A program made the position numbers and the translations under genes. A model generated the notes under the pieces. That model had not been told where the DNA came from. It did not search any database and was given only the letters and a program-made list of their open reading frames with translations. Positions 61,053 to 64,000 of a stretch of 64,000 nt of DNA are shown one piece after another. This DNA is from Mesorhizobium loti (lineage in GTDB: Bacteria; Pseudomonadota; Alphaproteobacteria; Rhizobiales; Rhizobiaceae), in NCBI GenBank assembly GCA_014189435.1, contig CP050293.1, forward strand, positions 6,019,001-6,083,000, written 5' to 3'. Numbering within the stretch: position 1 is the stretch's first letter; each line of letters begins with the position of its first letter.

Positions 61053-61784
61053 ATGGCGGATCTGGCAGGCAAGGTCGTTGTCGTCACGGCAGCGGCACAA
61101 GGCATCGGCAAGGCGAGCGCGCTGGCTTTCGCCAAGGCTGGCGCCGTGGTCCACGCCACCGACATCAACGAGACGCTTCTCGCTGAGCTCGCCAAGACGC
61201 CAGGGATCAAGACCCGCAAGCTGGACGTGCTCAACGACGAGGCGGTCAACGCCGGCTTTGCCGAGATCGGTGTCGTCGACGTGCTGTTCAACTGCGCCGG
61301 TTTCGTCCATTCCGGCTCGATCCTCGAGATGAAGGACGCCGATCTCGATTTCGCGCTGAACCTCAATGTGCGCGCCATGATCCGCACCAGCCGCGCCGTA
61401 CTGCCCGGCATGCTCGAACGCGGCGACGGATCGATCATCAACATGGCCTCGCTGGCCAGTTCGACCAAGGGCGTGCCCAACCGCTTCGTCTACGGCCTGA
61501 CCAAGGCGGCCGTCATCGGCCTGACCAAGGCGATCGCCGCCGACTATGTCGGCAAGGGCATACGCTGCAACGCTATCTGCCCCGGCACGGTCGAGAGCCC
61601 GTCGCTGCAGGACCGCATGCACGCGCAAGGCGACTATGACGCCGCCCGCGCCGCCTTCATCGCCCGCCAGCCGATGGGCCGGCTCGGCACGCCGGAGGAA
61701 ATCGCCGATCTCGCCGTCTATCTGGCCGGCGCCACCTATACGTCCGGACAGGCCTATAATATCGACGGCGGCTGGTCGATCTGA
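61053..61784 (+). CDS. SDR dehydrogenase, DHRS6 / 2-keto-3-deoxy-L-fuconate dehydrogenase-like
   Basis: 243 residues. It contains VVVTAAAQGIGKASALAFA, LFNCAGFVHSG, MASLAS and YGLTKAA (catalytic Tyr-x-x-x-Lys), plus CNAICPGTVESPSLQDRM near the active site. This resembles the group that includes bacterial 2-keto-3-deoxy-L-fuconate 4-dehydrogenase and human BDH2/DHRS6. GAGGAGA precedes ATG 61053. The gene downstream is the FAH hydrolase expected for the next step, supporting a role in 6-deoxyhexonate catabolism. Hydroxybutyrate dehydrogenase is the alternative. Confidence 0.86.
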   Translation: MADLAGKVVVVTAAAQGIGKASALAFAKAGAVVHATDINETLLAELAKTPGIKTRKLDVLNDEAVNAGFAEIGVVDVLFNCAGFVHSGSILEMKDADLDFALNLNVRAMIRTSRAVLPGMLERGDGSIINMASLASSTKGVPNRFVYGLTKAAVIGLTKAIAADYVGKGIRCNAICPGTVESPSLQDRMHAQGDYDAARAAFIARQPMGRLGTPEEIADLAVYLAGATYTSGQAYNIDGGWSI

Positions 61785-61985
61785 ACCAGGACGATCGGAC
61801 CCCTTCCCGGCGTTTGCCAGGGATCGAAGAGTCTGAAAATCCCGCGCGCCGGTTATCCTGTATGGCGATCGCGCTTGTCCGCAATCAGGTCGATGGGTAC
61901 GGTCCGCCGGTTCCGCGAAGGAGCAATCGCCTTGGTGGGAAGTTTGCAAAAGGCCACAAGGCCGCAATCAGGAGAAGGATTTTAG

Positions 61986-62831
61986 ATGAAACTGCTGCGC
62001 TATGGCGAGGTGGGAAGCGAGCGCCCAGGTCTGCTCGATGCGGATGGCACGATTCGTGACCTCTCCGGCCACGTCACCGACATCGGCGGCAAGGCACTCG
62101 ATCCGGCATCGCTGGCGGCACTGGCCAAGCTCGATCCCAAGTCGCTGCCGGCGGTTTCCGGCAGCCCGCGCCTCGGCGCCTGCGTTGCCGGCACCGGCAA
62201 GTTCATCTGCATAGGCCTCAACTATTCCGACCATGCCGCCGAAACGGGCGCCACCGTGCCGCCGGAGCCGATCATCTTCATGAAGGCAAGCTCGGCCATT
62301 GTCGGGCCGGATGACGACGTGCTGATCCCGCGCGGCTCGGAGAAGACCGACTGGGAAGTCGAGCTTGCCGTGGTCATCGGCAAAACGGCGAAATATGTCA
62401 GCGAAGCCGACGCACTCGACTATGTCGCCGGCTATAGCGTTGCCCACGACGTCTCCGAGCGCGCCTTCCAGGCAGAGCGGCAGGGCCAGTGGACCAAGGG
62501 CAAGTCCTGCGACACGTTCGGCCCGACCGGCCCGTGGCTGGTGACCAAGGACGAAGTGGCCGATCCGCAGAACCTCAAAATGTGGCTGACCGTCAACGGC
62601 AAGACGATGCAGAACGGCTCGACCAAGACCATGGTCTACGGCGTCAAGTATCTGGTTTCCTATCTCAGCCAGTTCATGTCGCTGCACCCCGGCGACATCA
62701 TCTCCACCGGCACGCCGCCCGGCGTTGGGCTGGGCATGAAGCCGCCGGTGTTCCTGAAGGCCGGAGACGTGGTGGAGCTGGGCATCGAGGGCCTGGGGCA
62801 GCAGAAGCAGACGTTCAAGGCGGACGCCTAA
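61986..62831 (+). CDS. FAH-family hydrolase, probable 2,4-diketo-3-deoxy-L-fuconate hydrolase
   Basis: 281 residues. It starts MKLLRYGEVGSERPGLLDAD and has FICIGLNYSDHAAETGATVP, metal ligands in DWEVELAVVIGK, and GDIISTGTPPGVGLGMKPPV, all typical of the FAHD1-like subgroup. Relatives split acylpyruvates, including 2,4-diketo-3-deoxy-L-fuconate to pyruvate and lactate. The preceding SDR would make that diketo acid. AGGAGAAGG lies before the ATG. A repeat element follows. Confidence 0.87.
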   Translation: MKLLRYGEVGSERPGLLDADGTIRDLSGHVTDIGGKALDPASLAALAKLDPKSLPAVSGSPRLGACVAGTGKFICIGLNYSDHAAETGATVPPEPIIFMKASSAIVGPDDDVLIPRGSEKTDWEVELAVVIGKTAKYVSEADALDYVAGYSVAHDVSERAFQAERQGQWTKGKSCDTFGPTGPWLVTKDEVADPQNLKMWLTVNGKTMQNGSTKTMVYGVKYLVSYLSQFMSLHPGDIISTGTPPGVGLGMKPPVFLKAGDVVELGIEGLGQQKQTFKADA

Positions 62832-62851
62832 GTACTACATTTCGGGGGTTA

Positions 62852-63010
62852 GCGCTGCCCCTCATCTGGCTGCCGCCATCTTCTCCCCGTTGAACGGGGA
62901 GAAGGACGCTGTCGTTGCTGCTTTCGCCAATCGCCGGCGCTGGAGCTATCTCCCTTCTCCCCGTCACTATACGGGGAGAAGGTGCCGGCAGGCGGATGAG
63001 GGGCAGCGCC
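62852..63010. repeat. Intergenic inverted-repeat element, family A copy 2
   Basis: 159 bp with the same terminal repeats as 15861-16041 (GCGCTGCCCCTCAT / ATGAGGGGCAGCGC) and two TTCTCCCCGT...ACGGGGAGAA palindromes. The right 60 bp (62951-63010) look identical to 15982-16041. It separates two convergent genes, where it could act as a terminator. Confidence 0.88.
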
Positions 63011-63026
63011 AACCTATGTAGCGATA

Positions 63027-64000
63027 CTACTTCAGCACCTTCCCATCCGCCCCAAACCGATAGGTCTTCGCCGGATCCGGCGTCGCATACAGCGTGGCAC
63101 CCGGTTCGGCGTCATAGACACCGAAAATCCGCACCGTGATCAGCCCGGCCTTCTCGCAATCGAGATAGAGATTGGTGTCGGCGCCGAGATGCTCGGCATG
63201 GACCACCGTGCCCTTCCAGCTTCCCGACTTGGGATCGACCGTCAGATGCTCCGGCCGCACGCCGATGGTCTTGGCGGTTTCGCCGAGGCGGGCGCCGTCG
63301 ACGAAATTCATCTTCGGCGAACCGATGAAGCCGGCGACGAACTCATTTGCCGGCGAATTGTAGAGCTCCATTGGTCCGCCGATCTGTTCGATCCGACCGG
63401 CATTCAGCACCACGATCTTGTCGGCCAGCGTCATTGCCTCGACCTGGTCGTGGGTGACGTAGATCATTGTCGCCTTCAGCCGGCGGTGCAGCTGCGCGAT
63501 TTCCAGCCGCGTGTTGACGCGCAGTGCGGCGTCGAGGTTCGACAGTGGTTCATCGAACAGGAACAATTTAGGTTCGCGCACCACGGCGCGGCCGATGGCG
63601 ACGCGCTGGCGCTGGCCGCCGGAAAGTTCGGCCGGCCGCCTTTCGAGATAGGGTTCCAGCGACAGCATCGACGAGGCGATGCCGATGCGCCGCTCGATCT
63701 CAGCCGCCGGCGTGCCGGCCTGCTTGAGGCCGAGACCCATATTGTTCTTCACCGTGAGATGCGGGTAGAGCGCGTAGGTCTGGAACACCATGGCAATGCC
63801 GCGCTTGGCCGGCGGCGTGGCGGAGACATCCGCGCCGTCGATCACCACCCGGCCCGAGGTCGAATCCTCCAGTCCGGCAATGACTCTGAGCAAGGTCGAC
63901 TTGCCGCAGCCGGACGGGCCGACGAAGACGACGAATTCGCCATCAGTCACTTCGAGGTTGATGCCCTTCAGCACCTCGACCGGCCCGAAGGCCTTCTTCA
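63027..64000 (-). CDS. Sugar ABC transporter ATP-binding protein (UgpC/MalK type), partial at window edge
   Basis: At least 324 residues, running off the right edge; the coding frame continues upstream ([17 protein letters not shown]) past an internal Met, so the start lies beyond 64000. Walker [11 protein letters not shown]-loop [12 protein letters not shown], signature [15 protein letters not shown], Walker [17 protein letters not shown] and switch His [10 protein letters not shown] are complete. The C-terminal TOBE/MalK regulatory domain has GVRPEHL. It energises a carbohydrate importer. Convergent to the SDR-FAH pair, and perhaps part of the same sugar locus. Confidence 0.93.
   Translation of the reverse strand, partial: KKAFGPVEVLKGINLEVTDGEFVVFVGPSGCGKSTLLRVIAGLEDSTSGRVVIDGADVSATPPAKRGIAMVFQTYALYPHLTVKNNMGLGLKQAGTPAAEIERRIGIASSMLSLEPYLERRPAELSGGQRQRVAIGRAVVREPKLFLFDEPLSNLDAALRVNTRLEIAQLHRRLKATMIYVTHDQVEAMTLADKIVVLNAGRIEQIGGPMELYNSPANEFVAGFIGSPKMNFVDGARLGETAKTIGVRPEHLTVDPKSGSWKGTVVHAEHLGADTNLYLDCEKAGLITVRIFGVYDAEPGATLYATPDPAKTYRFGADGKVLK

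Overview
The window is high-GC (roughly 60-65% by eye) alphaproteobacterial chromosome with short intergenic spaces and many ATGA gene overlaps. The rhizobial type of YidC, the rpmH-rnpA-yidC block, the density of ABC transporters and catabolic operons, and the families of intergenic palindromic repeats all suggest a Mesorhizobium-like member of the Hyphomicrobiales. The genus is inferred. No phage, transposase, integrase or CRISPR array is visible.

Layout. 0-6 kb: a DHA2 drug-efflux MFS protein, a bidirectional terminator, the housekeeping block rpmH-rnpA-yidC (minus strand), and a divergent sensor histidine kinase. 6.3-8.4 kb: tRNA-Arg(ACG), a DUF1127 small protein, an HxlR regulator, a YdhR-like protein and a decayed fragment of a class III adenylate cyclase. 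8.5-18.6 kb: an SDR, an FCD-type GntR regulator with a perfect TTGTATACAA palindrome at its promoter, a spermidine/putrescine-type ABC transporter, a gamma-glutamyltransferase, an oxalyl-CoA-synthetase-like gene broken by a +1 frameshift, and a PanE-like reductase. 18.7-27.5 kb: a small exported protein, then a minus-strand operon in which AmiC/AmiR-type amide sensing and antitermination genes lead a peptide-type ABC transporter and an acetamidase/formamidase. 27.6-36.2 kb: a homoprotocatechuate (4-hydroxyphenylacetate) meta-cleavage cluster (AraC regulator, hpaBC, hpaR, hpaF-E-D-G-H) with a strong HpaR operator candidate.

36.2-47.0 kb: the least familiar region. An IclR regulator heads a minus-strand operon of a Tm-1/UPF0261 protein, a HAD hydrolase, two class III PLP enzymes and an APH-type small-molecule kinase. 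Divergently transcribed are an APC amino-acid permease, a cytochrome P450 and an aldehyde dehydrogenase. The gene set looks like a catabolic route for an amino alcohol or modified amino acid, and it is my best candidate for an undescribed system. 47.2-49.9 kb: metQNI. 50.2-56.1 kb: a GcvT-like protein, an orphan amino-acid-binding protein and an ATP-dependent hydantoinase/oxoprolinase pair. 56.3-60.9 kb: ferredoxin/flavodoxin NADP reductase, then deoC with a two-domain ALDH16-like dehydrogenase. 61-64 kb: an SDR plus an FAH-family hydrolase resembling the late steps of non-phosphorylated L-fucose/L-rhamnose breakdown, and a sugar ABC ATPase cut by the window edge.

Three families of intergenic inverted-repeat elements each occur twice: about 15861 and 62852; 21163 and 58426; 30679 and 49965.
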